A stretch of 9,553 bases of DNA from Caldisericota bacterium (lineage in GTDB: Bacteria; Caldisericota; Caldisericia; Cryosericales; Cryosericaceae). Shown here in pieces: positions 1 to 7,225 of this stretch (the first letter of the stretch is position 1; each line of letters begins with the position of its first letter). The stretch is from contig JAPLGK010000110.1 in NCBI GenBank assembly GCA_026390195.1, positions 1 through 9,553 on the forward strand, read 5' to 3'. The notes under the pieces were generated by a model. That model saw only the letters and a program-made list of their open reading frames with translations, did not search any database and was not told where the DNA came from. A program made the translations under genes and the position numbers.

Positions 1-22
1 TGTTCAATACACCAAATGACGG

Positions 23-28
23 TATCAT
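23..28 (+). promoter_or_regulatory. Candidate -10 box TATCAT for the APH-fold kinase
   Basis: The hexamer TATCAT (5/6 to TATAAT) sits 6 nt before the ATG at 35. A -35 box at normal spacing would straddle the window edge, so it cannot be judged. If it is used, transcription would begin at or next to the ATG, giving a leaderless message or favouring the internal start at 131. Confidence 0.3.
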
Positions 29-34
29 ATTGAT

Positions 35-937
35 ATGAAACGCGCTATCGATTCAGGCACGAGCGAGTCCATACGACCACGCATCAGGTCCATCACATGC
101 GCCCTGACGCCCGCTGAACGCTTGCCGCCGATGAGCCTGGATCCGATGACACTACGGCTGCCTGCCCAGGTGCTCGCAGTCACCGGACCGGTGGTACACA
201 GGTCGTCCCCGTACCATGGCAGATGCGGGCTGGTGCTGTTGCTGCAGAACGCGTCGGAGCAGCGCTTCGTGCTCAAGGTCGCCCGCGGAGCCTATCGCAT
301 GCAGGAGCTTGCTCTCGAGTATGAAGTGCTGAAGCTGCTGCATGGAACGGAGATCCCTGTGCCGAAGGCACTTGTCCATGTCCAGAGCCGGCCTCTCGGA
401 TTCCTGCTGATGGAGCACGCTGCCGGTCGCTCTGCGACGGACGTTCTACGTGAGGCTGGTTCCAGCGACGAGCGTGACCGTATCGCCATGGCCGTAGGTT
501 CGATGTTGTCGACGTTGCACCATCTGCCGGTCGGAACAGTGAGCTGGCAGGAATGCATCGACGGGCAGCTGCTCTGGGCTGAGCGTCATCTGCAGGAGAA
601 GGTGATGAGCAGGGCCGAATTCCGCGCCAAGGGCATCACGGGCGACCCCGTCAAGGAACTTGAGCGCCTGAGGGCGACCTGCCCCAAGCCTGGCGTCGTC
701 GCCGTACTCCACGGCGACTTCCGACCGAAGAACGTTCTGCTGGATGGGGAGCGGATCACGTCCGTGCTGGACTGGTCCTTCACGGATCTCGGCGATCCAT
801 GGTACGACCTCGCAACGATGTTTGGGTATCTGGACCCCGCCGGTCAGCAGGTGTTCTTGAATGCGTACGGGCTCGAGGCCGTCGACCGCGAGCGTCTGGA
901 CTGGTTCCGCTCCCTCTCCGTCTACCTGGCTGTCTGA
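35..937 (+). CDS. Aminoglycoside phosphotransferase-fold (APH/choline kinase-like) kinase
   Basis: Predicted small-molecule kinase that transfers the ATP gamma-phosphate to a hydroxyl group; the substrate is unknown, and an antibiotic should not be assumed. Visible landmarks in the 300 residues are the ATP-binding lysine in VLKVARG (K81), a probable partner acid in LALEYEVL (E95 or E97), the Brenner catalytic motif HGDFRPKNVL (D218 as base, N223 as metal ligand), the second metal ligand in LDWSFTDLGDP (D236), and the following DPWYDLA. No signal peptide or membrane segment is seen. The start is uncertain. ATG 35 has no Shine-Dalgarno site but follows TATCAT by 6 nt, while ATG 131 (residue 33) also lacks one and would remove a polar extension poorly conserved in this fold. 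Only about 64 residues follow D236, slightly short, and a +1 shift near the stop would add helix-like sequence. It is the only + strand gene and converges on the exporter operon. Confidence 0.85.
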   Translation: MKRAIDSGTSESIRPRIRSITCALTPAERLPPMSLDPMTLRLPAQVLAVTGPVVHRSSPYHGRCGLVLLLQNASEQRFVLKVARGAYRMQELALEYEVLKLLHGTEIPVPKALVHVQSRPLGFLLMEHAAGRSATDVLREAGSSDERDRIAMAVGSMLSTLHHLPVGTVSWQECIDGQLLWAERHLQEKVMSRAEFRAKGITGDPVKELERLRATCPKPGVVAVLHGDFRPKNVLLDGERITSVLDWSFTDLGDPWYDLATMFGYLDPAGQQVFLNAYGLEAVDRERLDWFRSLSVYLAV

Positions 938-980
938 AGCTCGACTACAGGTCTGGCGAACGCCTGTGCGCGAAAGCCCC

Positions 981-2204
981 CTATGACCGCACCTCGCGGA
1001 CGTAGATGACGGATCCCGCGAGAAGGAAGGCGATGCCGGCGACTGCAAAGACCAGCAAGTTCGGCGCAATCGCGGCGAACCCCAGCCCCCGGACGACGAT
1101 CTTGTTGAGGCCGTTGATCGCCCAGTACTGCGGGAACGCGCGTGCCAGCTGCTGCATCAACGGAGGAGCCACTTCGATGGGCCACCACGAGCCTGCAATC
1201 ATGGACGTTCCATACGTCACGAATGACGCGATGACTCCGGCCTGAGCCATCGTCCTGCACAGCGACCCGACCAGGACACCAAGCCCGGTGGCCGCGAATA
1301 CGTACAGGACGACCATCGCTGCAACCGCCGGAGGATCGCGGCCCCAGTCCACCCCGAGAACAAGCCTGCCCCAGAGGATGAACAGTGCAAACTGCGCAAT
1401 CCCTACGACCATCATGGCCATCAGTTTTCCGCCAAGGAAGGCCAGGACGGACGTCGAGGTCGTCATGATGCGAGCAAGGGTGTTCCGGAGGCGCTCGCTC
1501 ACCAGGGCGGTAGCTGTCCCCAGCACGCCTGCCATGACGAACATGGCGCCGAACCCGGTACTGCTCTGTGTCGCGTTGTCTGGAAGCTGGACCTGTGGCT
1601 GCGTGCGCGCCAGGACGGAGTAGTCTGTCGTGACCGTCGGCGCCTCGGCCAATGTTGTGCTCGCACTAGCGAATGCTTTTCGCCATGCTGTGAGACGGCC
1701 GGCGGGATTGAGGGCCACCCACCGCGCAAGCTGATCTGTCGTCACCGAGGCCGCGTAGGCCAGCGTCGACACGCGGGCGGCCGCATTGGACACGAGCTGC
1801 TCGAGGAAGTAGCCCGATGACTGCCCCGCCGACCGGACCACCTCGACGGTCGCTTTGGTGCCGGCTTCTACGGCAGCGCCAAATCCTGTGGGGATGACGA
1901 TGAGCACAGGGACCTTCTCATCCTTCAGATTCTGCCTGCCGTCTTCTTGGGAGGGCGTCTGGACGTCAAGGGCGGTCTCGGCACGGAGGGCCTGCTCGAA
2001 CATGCTGCTGGCCGCCCCGTGGTCGAGGTCGACGAACGCGATGGGCACCTTGGGAGCGGGACCGGAGGAGCCGAATCCACCAAATGCCATGCCCACAATG
2101 GTCGTGAAGACGATCGGGACCAGCAGCAGCCAGATAAGCGACGATTTGTCTCGTGCGATGAGGCGGAGCTGAAGACCTGCGACGACGAGTGCTTTGCGGA
2201 ACAT
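981..2204 (-). CDS. ABC-2 type transporter permease (second subunit)
   Basis: Integral membrane subunit of an ABC exporter. The 407 residues show the ABC-2 layout with a large extracytoplasmic insert. A short amphipathic N-terminus with basic residues (LRLIARDKSS) precedes TM1 (about 21-43). A soluble domain of about 170 residues follows, opening with VPIAFVDLDHG. Five further hydrophobic segments lie near 216-236, 253-277, 291-315, 322-345 and 379-403. The cytoplasmic loop SERLRNTLARIMTTSTS after TM2 matches the ATPase-coupling loop of this family. The start is ATG 2204, preceded by AGGAG with 6 nt spacing, 14 nt after the stop of the first permease. It resembles that permease in plan but only weakly in sequence, so the two probably form a heterodimer on one ATPase. 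It is the last gene of the operon. No good terminator is seen in the 43 nt before the convergent kinase gene, only a weak bulged hairpin near 949-968. Confidence 0.9.
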   Translation of the reverse strand: MFRKALVVAGLQLRLIARDKSSLIWLLLVPIVFTTIVGMAFGGFGSSGPAPKVPIAFVDLDHGAASSMFEQALRAETALDVQTPSQEDGRQNLKDEKVPVLIVIPTGFGAAVEAGTKATVEVVRSAGQSSGYFLEQLVSNAAARVSTLAYAASVTTDQLARWVALNPAGRLTAWRKAFASASTTLAEAPTVTTDYSVLARTQPQVQLPDNATQSSTGFGAMFVMAGVLGTATALVSERLRNTLARIMTTSTSVLAFLGGKLMAMMVVGIAQFALFILWGRLVLGVDWGRDPPAVAAMVVLYVFAATGLGVLVGSLCRTMAQAGVIASFVTYGTSMIAGSWWPIEVAPPLMQQLARAFPQYWAINGLNKIVVRGLGFAAIAPNLLVFAVAGIAFLLAGSVIYVREVRS

Positions 2205-2218
2205 GGCAGACTCCTGAT

Positions 2219-3427
2219 CTACTGGTAATTCCTGTTCAGGACCGTGACGGAGATGAGCAGGAATACGGCAGCCATGGCCAGACAGACGCCGACGGGACGA
2301 AGGATGGACGAGACCCCGCCGCCGTTCACCATGAGGCTAGTGAAGCCTTCGATAGACCACCGCGTGAAGGTGAGTCGCGACACGGAGTTCATCCATGCCG
2401 GCATGTTGTACACCGCCCACATCGAACCGCCCAGGAGGCTGTAGATGAGGGCCACGGCCGGTCCGATCTCGCCGGCCTGTTCGGGCGTGCGGGCGAGGGC
2501 TGCCACCATCGTGGAAAGACCTGCCCCGGCAAGTACGGTCGCGGTAGCCATGACGATGACCGCAGGCACTGACGCACCCCAGTTGACGCCGTACAACACT
2601 CGGGTCAGGACGATGATCATGGCAAACTGCAGCGCGGCGATGGCGAAGATGCCCACGAGCTTGCCTAGGAGGACCTGGACACGAGAGGTCGGCGTTGCAA
2701 GGATACGGGGCAGCGTATGCTGGCGCTTCTCCTCCAGCATGCCATCGGTGCCCGTGTTCGCGGTGAAGATCAAATACAGCAGGGCCATGCCCACCGCGTA
2801 ATAGTCGAGGGCTCGGGGGACCTTGAGACCCTCCTGCGTCGTCGTCCTCAGCGAGACGGGCTCCGTCTGCTGGGAGATGCCGACCTCATGCAGCACGGAC
2901 TGGATGGCTTCCTGCATGCGCTGCGGTGGGACAGCGCCGGACTCCTGCAGAGTGCGGATAGCGATAGATGCGGCCAGCTGCCTGCGTTGGACCTCGGCCG
3001 TGAAGGATTCCACGACGTTGCGGATGACGCCGGCCTGTGTGGCGGTCTCGGGGTTACCCAGGACGATGATGGAGACCTTGGTGCCGGCGGGCATGCTGCT
3101 GCTGAACCCTGCAGGGATGATGACGGCTGCGCCGGTTTTCCCCTGTTCGACAAGCGAGCGCGCCTCGGCCTCGCTGGAAACGGTAGTGACGACCAGGAGG
3201 TCCCTGAGCTGTGGACTGCCGAAGACATCCTGCGTCAGGCGTCTGGCCATGTCGCCCCTGTCGAGGTCGACAAGCGTGACGTTTGCCGTGAAGGAGCTGC
3301 CTGCCCAGTTGAAGACGGTCCCCAGGATGATGATCATCACCATAGGGAGGATCAGCAGGACCACAAATGCCGATTTGTCACGCACACGGACCTTTAGGTC
3401 CTTGACTGCGATGTGCCAGAACTTCAT
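2219..3427 (-). CDS. ABC-2 type transporter permease (first subunit)
   Basis: Membrane subunit of the same exporter, 402 residues. The N-terminus carries the family hallmark KDLKVRVRDKSA, an amphipathic stretch before TM1 (about 20-39). The soluble extracytoplasmic domain starts at NVTLVDLDRGD and runs to about residue 205. It is followed by TM2 (about 209-224), the cytoplasmic coupling loop EEKRQHTLPRILATPTS, and hydrophobic segments near 253-276, 287-311, 320-338 and 374-396. This is the large-loop ABC-2 class (YhgE/Pip and DrrB-related), which exports lipids, drugs or peptides; the substrate is not readable here. The start ATG 3427 is 1 nt past the stop of the ATPase gene (TGA-C-ATG), with a GAGG site inside that gene's end, so translation is coupled. 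The VDLDRGD opening of the loop domain is shared with the second permease (VDLDHGA), which supports an old duplication. Confidence 0.9.
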   Translation of the reverse strand: MKFWHIAVKDLKVRVRDKSAFVVLLILPMVMIIILGTVFNWAGSSFTANVTLVDLDRGDMARRLTQDVFGSPQLRDLLVVTTVSSEAEARSLVEQGKTGAAVIIPAGFSSSMPAGTKVSIIVLGNPETATQAGVIRNVVESFTAEVQRRQLAASIAIRTLQESGAVPPQRMQEAIQSVLHEVGISQQTEPVSLRTTTQEGLKVPRALDYYAVGMALLYLIFTANTGTDGMLEEKRQHTLPRILATPTSRVQVLLGKLVGIFAIAALQFAMIIVLTRVLYGVNWGASVPAVIVMATATVLAGAGLSTMVAALARTPEQAGEIGPAVALIYSLLGGSMWAVYNMPAWMNSVSRLTFTRWSIEGFTSLMVNGGGVSSILRPVGVCLAMAAVFLLISVTVLNRNYQ

Positions 3428-3428
3428 G

Positions 3429-4364
3429 TCAGTCCCTCAGGCTGGTCCCGGTAAGGTTCAGAAACAGGTCTTCCAGATTTGGCTCCTTCACGTCGATGGT
3501 CGACACGGGACAGCCTGCGTCGTCGAGCGTGGAGATGACACCGGCGAGCAGCGATCGGCCCTGATTCGTGGCGATGCGAACCGTTTTGTCGCGGAGCTCG
3601 ACCGTGTCCACTCCCGGCAGTGCTGCAAGGCGGTCACGGACGACGTCGCCAGCCTCCCGGACGAGCTGGACATTGATGATGTCCTTGTTGCCGGCCTGGA
3701 GCCGCAGGTCTTGCTGTGTGCCGTCCGCAATGACCTTGCCGTGGTCGATGATCGCGATATGTGTGCACAGGAACTCGACCTCTTCCATGTAGTGACTTGT
3801 GTACAGCAGTGTCACGCCCTGGCGGTTGAGCTCCTTCAGGGTCTCCAGAATGCTGTTGCGCGACTGCGGGTCCACGCCGACGGTCGGCTCGTCCAGGATC
3901 AGCAGCCTGGGCTGGTTGAGCAGGCCGACGGCGATGTTAATGCGGCGCTTCATGCCGCCGGAATACGTCTCAACACGGTCCTTCTGGCGGTCGGCCAGCT
4001 GGACGATGTCGAGGACGGCGTCGACGCGGGATGCAAGCGTGTCCGCAGGGACGTCCTGCATGCGCGCGAAGAACGTGAGGTTTTCCCGGGCAGAGAGCGT
4101 CGGGTACAGGGCGACATCCTGCGGCACGACGCCGATGACGCGGCGGACGGCCATCGGGTCGTGGAGGATGCTGTGCCCGTCGATGATGACGTCTCCCTGG
4201 GAGGGCACGACCAGACCGCACATCATGGAGACGGTCGTGGTCTTGCCGGCCCCGTTTGGTCCCAGCAGGCCGAAAGCCTCGCCCGCGGGAATCCTGAAGT
4301 GGACGCCATCTACGGCGGTCAGCTTGCCAAAGCGCTTCGTAAGGTCCTTCACTTCTACCAGCAC
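3429..4364 (-). CDS. ABC transporter ATP-binding protein, DrrA type
   Basis: Cytoplasmic ATPase that powers the two permeases encoded just downstream. All nucleotide-binding motifs are intact in the 311 residues: Walker A GPNGAGKTT (35-43, K41), Q-loop Q82, signature YSGGMKRR (134-141), Walker B LLILDEP (154-160, catalytic E159), D-loop with D165, and switch histidine H191 in TSHYMEEVE. A C-terminal extension of about 95 residues ends in EPNLEDLFLNLTG, the tail typical of DrrA/CcmA-like drug and lipid exporters, where it helps assembly with the permease. The start is GTG at 4364, fixed by AAGGAG at 4371-4376 with 6 nt spacing. The gene lies 68 nt after the stop of the GNAT gene with no terminator between them, so it is probably in the same transcript. 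The domain is full length with no odd residues. Confidence 0.95.
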   Translation of the reverse strand: MLVEVKDLTKRFGKLTAVDGVHFRIPAGEAFGLLGPNGAGKTTTVSMMCGLVVPSQGDVIIDGHSILHDPMAVRRVIGVVPQDVALYPTLSARENLTFFARMQDVPADTLASRVDAVLDIVQLADRQKDRVETYSGGMKRRINIAVGLLNQPRLLILDEPTVGVDPQSRNSILETLKELNRQGVTLLYTSHYMEEVEFLCTHIAIIDHGKVIADGTQQDLRLQAGNKDIINVQLVREAGDVVRDRLAALPGVDTVELRDKTVRIATNQGRSLLAGVISTLDDAGCPVSTIDVKEPNLEDLFLNLTGTSLRD

Positions 4365-4370
4365 GATAGT

Positions 4371-4376
4371 CTCCTT
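4371..4376 (-). promoter_or_regulatory. Ribosome binding site that fixes the GTG start of the ABC ATPase
   Basis: AAGGAG on the - strand, 6 nt before GTG 4364. There is no in-frame ATG near the N-terminus, and the reading frame begins MLVEVKDLTKRF in family-typical fashion, so GTG is the start. Confidence 0.8.
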
Positions 4377-4432
4377 CTCATTAGTGGCTGATGCTGTGCA
4401 GCAGGTGTGGTCGTGCCAGCATTCCCGCTTGA

Positions 4433-5329
4433 CTAGTGAGGCTGTCCGACCGCGCGCTCGTAGACGAACACGTCCGGTTCGCCATGGCGCCAGACGTCGA
4501 ATTCGAGCCCCGTCACCGTCTCAAGCAGGTTCGTGTGGACGGCCTGACCGGCTGGGATCATCGTCTGGATGTACTTTGCTCCAGGATAGAGGGCAAGAGC
4601 GTGACGGACGAGGACGTCCAGGTCCTCGGGGCTCCCGTCTGCGAAGTCGATCGACGCCCCGCCGGGTCCGTGGTCGGGACGGCAGACGACCAGCAGGCTC
4701 CGCAGCGACCCATCCCCCGAGCGGATGCCTATGGCGGCGTCGAACGGTGGCCATGCGACGACACCGGGACGGGCGACTGGCCAGAACTTCCAACCCTGGG
4801 ACAGGAAGCCGCAGCTCTTCGTGATGGATGCCGAGCCCAGGATCCATGCGCGCGCCTCGTCGAAGGGCACTGCCGAAACTAGTGGTGACAACTCCGCGGC
4901 AGGCCGGGCCGGACCGTCCAGCTTCGCCTCTGCAAGGATGAACGATGCCAGGCGCACAAAGCGATATTGCTCGATGATGTGGATGCTTGCGAGGTTATCG
5001 ATGTACGTCGAGAGTCCAATGCGCTCTGCCCCCTCGCGGGTCGCCTTCTCGATGAAGTACTCGGTCAGCGCCTTGCCGGCGCCGTGGCCCTGGGCTGCCG
5101 TGTCCGTGCGGATCCCCTCGAGCCACACGTAACCGGGGGTCAGATTGACCGCATGCGCGAACGCGATGACGGATCCGTTCAGGTCGGCGACCGCCACCTC
5201 GGAATCCCGCATGCGGAGCCATTCGTCGATGACCTGTGGTACGTAGTCGTCGCCTTCCCATATCTGGGAGCTGATGGCAACGATCCGCTCGCGGTCGGCA
5301 AGCCGTGCTGTACGAATAGTGACTCCCAT
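4433..5329 (-). CDS. GNAT family N-acetyltransferase with an extra C-terminal domain
   Basis: Predicted acetyl-CoA dependent acyltransferase of 298 residues; the acceptor is unknown. The N-terminal half (about 3-135) is a typical GNAT fold: opening strand VTIRTARLADRERI, core strand GYVWLEGIRTDTAAQ, the acetyl-CoA pyrophosphate loop QGHGAG (80-85, matching Q/RxxGxG/A), and the late helix DNLASIHIIEQYRF, the usual N..S..ye..GF region. Residues about 150-298 form a second part with alternating strands and helices that I do not recognise; it could be a degenerate GNAT repeat, as in tandem acetyltransferases, but no second QxxGxG motif is visible. The start ATG 5329 is preceded by AGGAGG at 5 nt. 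It is the first gene after the promoter at 5381-5409 and lies 68 nt before the exporter genes. Modification plus export would suit resistance or secretion of a small molecule, but this is inference. Confidence 0.85.
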   Translation of the reverse strand: MGVTIRTARLADRERIVAISSQIWEGDDYVPQVIDEWLRMRDSEVAVADLNGSVIAFAHAVNLTPGYVWLEGIRTDTAAQGHGAGKALTEYFIEKATREGAERIGLSTYIDNLASIHIIEQYRFVRLASFILAEAKLDGPARPAAELSPLVSAVPFDEARAWILGSASITKSCGFLSQGWKFWPVARPGVVAWPPFDAAIGIRSGDGSLRSLLVVCRPDHGPGGASIDFADGSPEDLDVLVRHALALYPGAKYIQTMIPAGQAVHTNLLETVTGLEFDVWRHGEPDVFVYERAVGQPH

Positions 5330-5380
5330 GTGTTCCTCCTGTCATTGTAGAGTAAGGGCAGACTGCGCTGTCCCGTACGA

Positions 5381-5409
5381 AGTATACCCATGTGCCCACC
5401 GGGCTTCAA
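5381..5409 (-). promoter_or_regulatory. Sigma70-type promoter for the GNAT-ABC exporter operon
   Basis: On the - strand TTGAAG (5409-5404, 4/6 to consensus) and TATACT (5386-5381, 5/6) are separated by exactly 17 bp. Transcription would start near 5374, giving a leader of about 45 nt before the AGGAGG site and ATG 5329. It lies in the 113-nt gap after the TPR gene, the longest gap in this part of the window. Confidence 0.7.
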
Positions 5410-5442
5410 CATGCGTGGTGCATCATCCGGAATCATTGCGAG

Positions 5443-6294
5443 CTACCGCACGTTACGAGATGGGCCGGATGGAGGCGGTGCCTGTCTGTCGGCCTCCTCG
5501 GCTTCGATGGATCGCTCGTAGGCTGCCTGTGACCTGGCGATGTCACCCTGTCTGGCGTACGCGCTTCCCAGTTCACCATACAATTCACTTGTCACGCTGG
5601 GAACCTTTAGCTCGCTCGCCAGAGCGATTGCCTCGAGAACCGCCTGCTCGGTGGCAGGATAGTCACGGAGCAGCAGGTGGATGTGGGTCAGTGCCCGGAG
5701 ACATGTGAATACGAGCTGCCGGTCTCCCCGCTCGCGCGCAAACGGGAGGGCCTTCTGAAGATGATTGCGAGCGGGCTCGAGATCTCCCATCGCTCCTTCG
5801 TCGAAGGCCAGCCCGACCAGGCAACCGGCGATCCACCCTTTCTCGCCTGCGTGCTCCGCTGCTTCCAAACCAAGGCCGTGCAGGCGTCTGGCCTCGGCAT
5901 AGTTGTCGTGGCTGAAGGCGATGGTCCCCAGGTTCGAGGCGCAGATGAAGATGAGGTCCCACGCTCCCAGCCTGGTCGCCAGCTCCAGTCCGCGTTCTGC
6001 GTGGGGCACTGCCCTGGTGGCATCTCCCCGGTCGGCCCAGCCTGCCCCCACGTTTGCCTCGCACCGGGCGAGTTCGAGCTGCTCATGTTCGGGATCGAGG
6101 TGGTGCGTAGCTTCTTCCCAGAGGATCAGTGCGGATTCCAGCTGGTTGTTCGCCCACAGGATATTGGCTGCGGACACGCAGGCCTTGCCCAGGTCGGTGG
6201 GGACGACACACAAATCCCGGACGGCAGCGATGAGGTCGTCTGCCGCCGGATGTTGCAGCGCGAACGCGACGAACTGCTGCTCGTCCTTGTCCAT
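5443..6294 (-). CDS. TPR-repeat protein, cytoplasmic, function unknown
   Basis: The 283-residue protein is helical repeats almost throughout, with no signal peptide, membrane segment or catalytic motif. About six TPR-like helix pairs can be picked out near 39-70, 76-108, 116-149, 156-190, 197-230 and 236-270. Good examples are ANVGAGWADRGDATRAVPHA, SNLGTIAFSHDNYAEARRLH and GELGSAYARQGDIARSQAAY. The layout (repeats of 36-40 residues, ending in a proline-rich polar tail) resembles the TPR parts of large bacterial regulators such as the MalT/LuxR or BTAD groups, but no DNA-binding or NTPase domain is attached. It is therefore more likely a free scaffold or sensor partner. ATG 6294 lies 10 nt after the stop of the AEC permease gene with only a weak purine-rich site, implying coupled translation. 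What it binds cannot be told. Confidence 0.8.
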   Translation of the reverse strand: MDKDEQQFVAFALQHPAADDLIAAVRDLCVVPTDLGKACVSAANILWANNQLESALILWEEATHHLDPEHEQLELARCEANVGAGWADRGDATRAVPHAERGLELATRLGAWDLIFICASNLGTIAFSHDNYAEARRLHGLGLEAAEHAGEKGWIAGCLVGLAFDEGAMGDLEPARNHLQKALPFARERGDRQLVFTCLRALTHIHLLLRDYPATEQAVLEAIALASELKVPSVTSELYGELGSAYARQGDIARSQAAYERSIEAEEADRQAPPPSGPSRNVR

Positions 6295-6304
6295 GACGTC
6301 TTCT

Positions 6305-7177
6305 CTAGAGGAAACGCGCCCAGAAGAGGATGGTCAGCGGGAACAGGAGAGTCGAGACGACGACGTTCCGGGACAGTTTCTGGACGTCCAGGCCGATCTC
6401 AGCGCCGTACACGACGCTGGCAACCATGGTGGGCATGGCGCTCTGGATGATGAATGCACTGCGGATGTCGCCAGCGACGGGCAGGACGAGGGTCAGGGCT
6501 AGCGCCATCGCCGGTACGAGGGCGAGCTTGATTCCCGTCGCGATGAGCGCGCGCCAGTTGAAGTCCAGCTCCACGTTCAGTCCCACGAACAACATGGCAA
6601 GGGGTGACGTCGAGTTGCCGACGAGTTTGCATGCATCGGTGAAGAACTGCGGAAGCAGGGCGCGCTTGAGGATGAGTGCGAGGAGCATGGCGACCAGCGG
6701 TGGGTTGATGAAGCTGCGGGCATTCTTGTGCACCCAGACGCCGAAGACCATGAACGAATGTGTCTGTTCATAGATGACTGCGAGCGGCAGTGCCCCTTGG
6801 CCGAGGATCGCCTGCACTACGGGGTATCCCATGAACCCGGTGTTCCCAAGAAATCCCGAGAAGACCGTCTCGCGATAGCGCACGGGGACGATCCTGAAGG
6901 CCAAGTATCCGACGGTCTGGATGGCGATGACGCCCGGAATGAGCCACAGCGCCTTCAGCGAGATGGGGTTGCCGTAGAGGCTTATGAAGGTGAGGGCGGG
7001 GAGGGAGACATTGAACACGAACTTGCGGATGCTGGTGGCGTCTTGTGTCGAGAGGACATGGAGCCGACGAAGCAGGATGCCCACGACCACGATGAGGATC
7101 AGCGTAAACACAGGACTCATTTCTGCAAGGCCCACAGATTGTTTCATATCCTTGCCATGATAGCGGAAAAGGGGCAT
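6305..7177 (-). CDS. AEC family transporter (auxin efflux carrier-like permease)
   Basis: Secondary transporter of the AEC family, whose bacterial members move organic acids or amino-acid-like anions; the substrate is not predictable here. The 290 residues hold about ten hydrophobic segments arranged as two inverted halves. Family marks are FNVSLPALTF (55-64), GNTGFMGYPVVQA (111-123), INPPLVAM (157-164), SPLAMLFVGLNVEL (191-204), QSAMPTMVASVVYGAEIGLD (245-264) and STLLFPLT near the end. The central loop is short, which makes it a little below the usual 300-320 residues. The start is doubtful. ATG 7177 has only a poor AAGG and gives a polar 19-residue extension, whereas M20 (ATG 7120, MSPVFTLIL) matches the usual family start right at TM1 but also lacks a Shine-Dalgarno site. 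It lies 48 nt after the third gene of the upstream small-gene cluster and is coupled to the TPR gene downstream. Confidence 0.85.
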   Translation of the reverse strand: MPLFRYHGKDMKQSVGLAEMSPVFTLILIVVVGILLRRLHVLSTQDATSIRKFVFNVSLPALTFISLYGNPISLKALWLIPGVIAIQTVGYLAFRIVPVRYRETVFSGFLGNTGFMGYPVVQAILGQGALPLAVIYEQTHSFMVFGVWVHKNARSFINPPLVAMLLALILKRALLPQFFTDACKLVGNSTSPLAMLFVGLNVELDFNWRALIATGIKLALVPAMALALTLVLPVAGDIRSAFIIQSAMPTMVASVVYGAEIGLDVQKLSRNVVVSTLLFPLTILFWARFL

Positions 7178-7185
7178 CGCGTCCA
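7157..7185 (-). promoter_or_regulatory. Weak candidate promoter inside the 5' end of the AEC gene
   Basis: TGGACG (7185-7180, 4/6) and TATCAT (7162-7157, 5/6) are 17 bp apart on the - strand. If real, transcription would start near 7150, after ATG 7177, and translation would have to begin at M11 (7147) or M20 (7120). Such matches arise by chance, so confidence is low. Confidence 0.2.
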
Positions 7186-7225
7186 GCCTTGGGCGCTGTG
7201 AGTCCGGCGGCTGCGTGGACAGGGT

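Noticed and set aside
446..1069. 207-codon open frame on the - strand
   Set aside because: It is antisense to the APH-fold kinase, whose catalytic motifs are intact, and it overlaps the end of the second permease gene.
2823..4391. 522-codon open frame on the + strand
   Set aside because: It runs antisense across the ABC ATPase and first permease, both of which carry all family motifs on the - strand; its own translation shows no domain and is a shadow of G/C-rich coding.
4365..4432. Inverted repeat TGCTG-n2-CAGCA between the GNAT and ATPase genes as a terminator
   Set aside because: Only 5-bp arms with a 2-nt loop and no T tract; too short to terminate.
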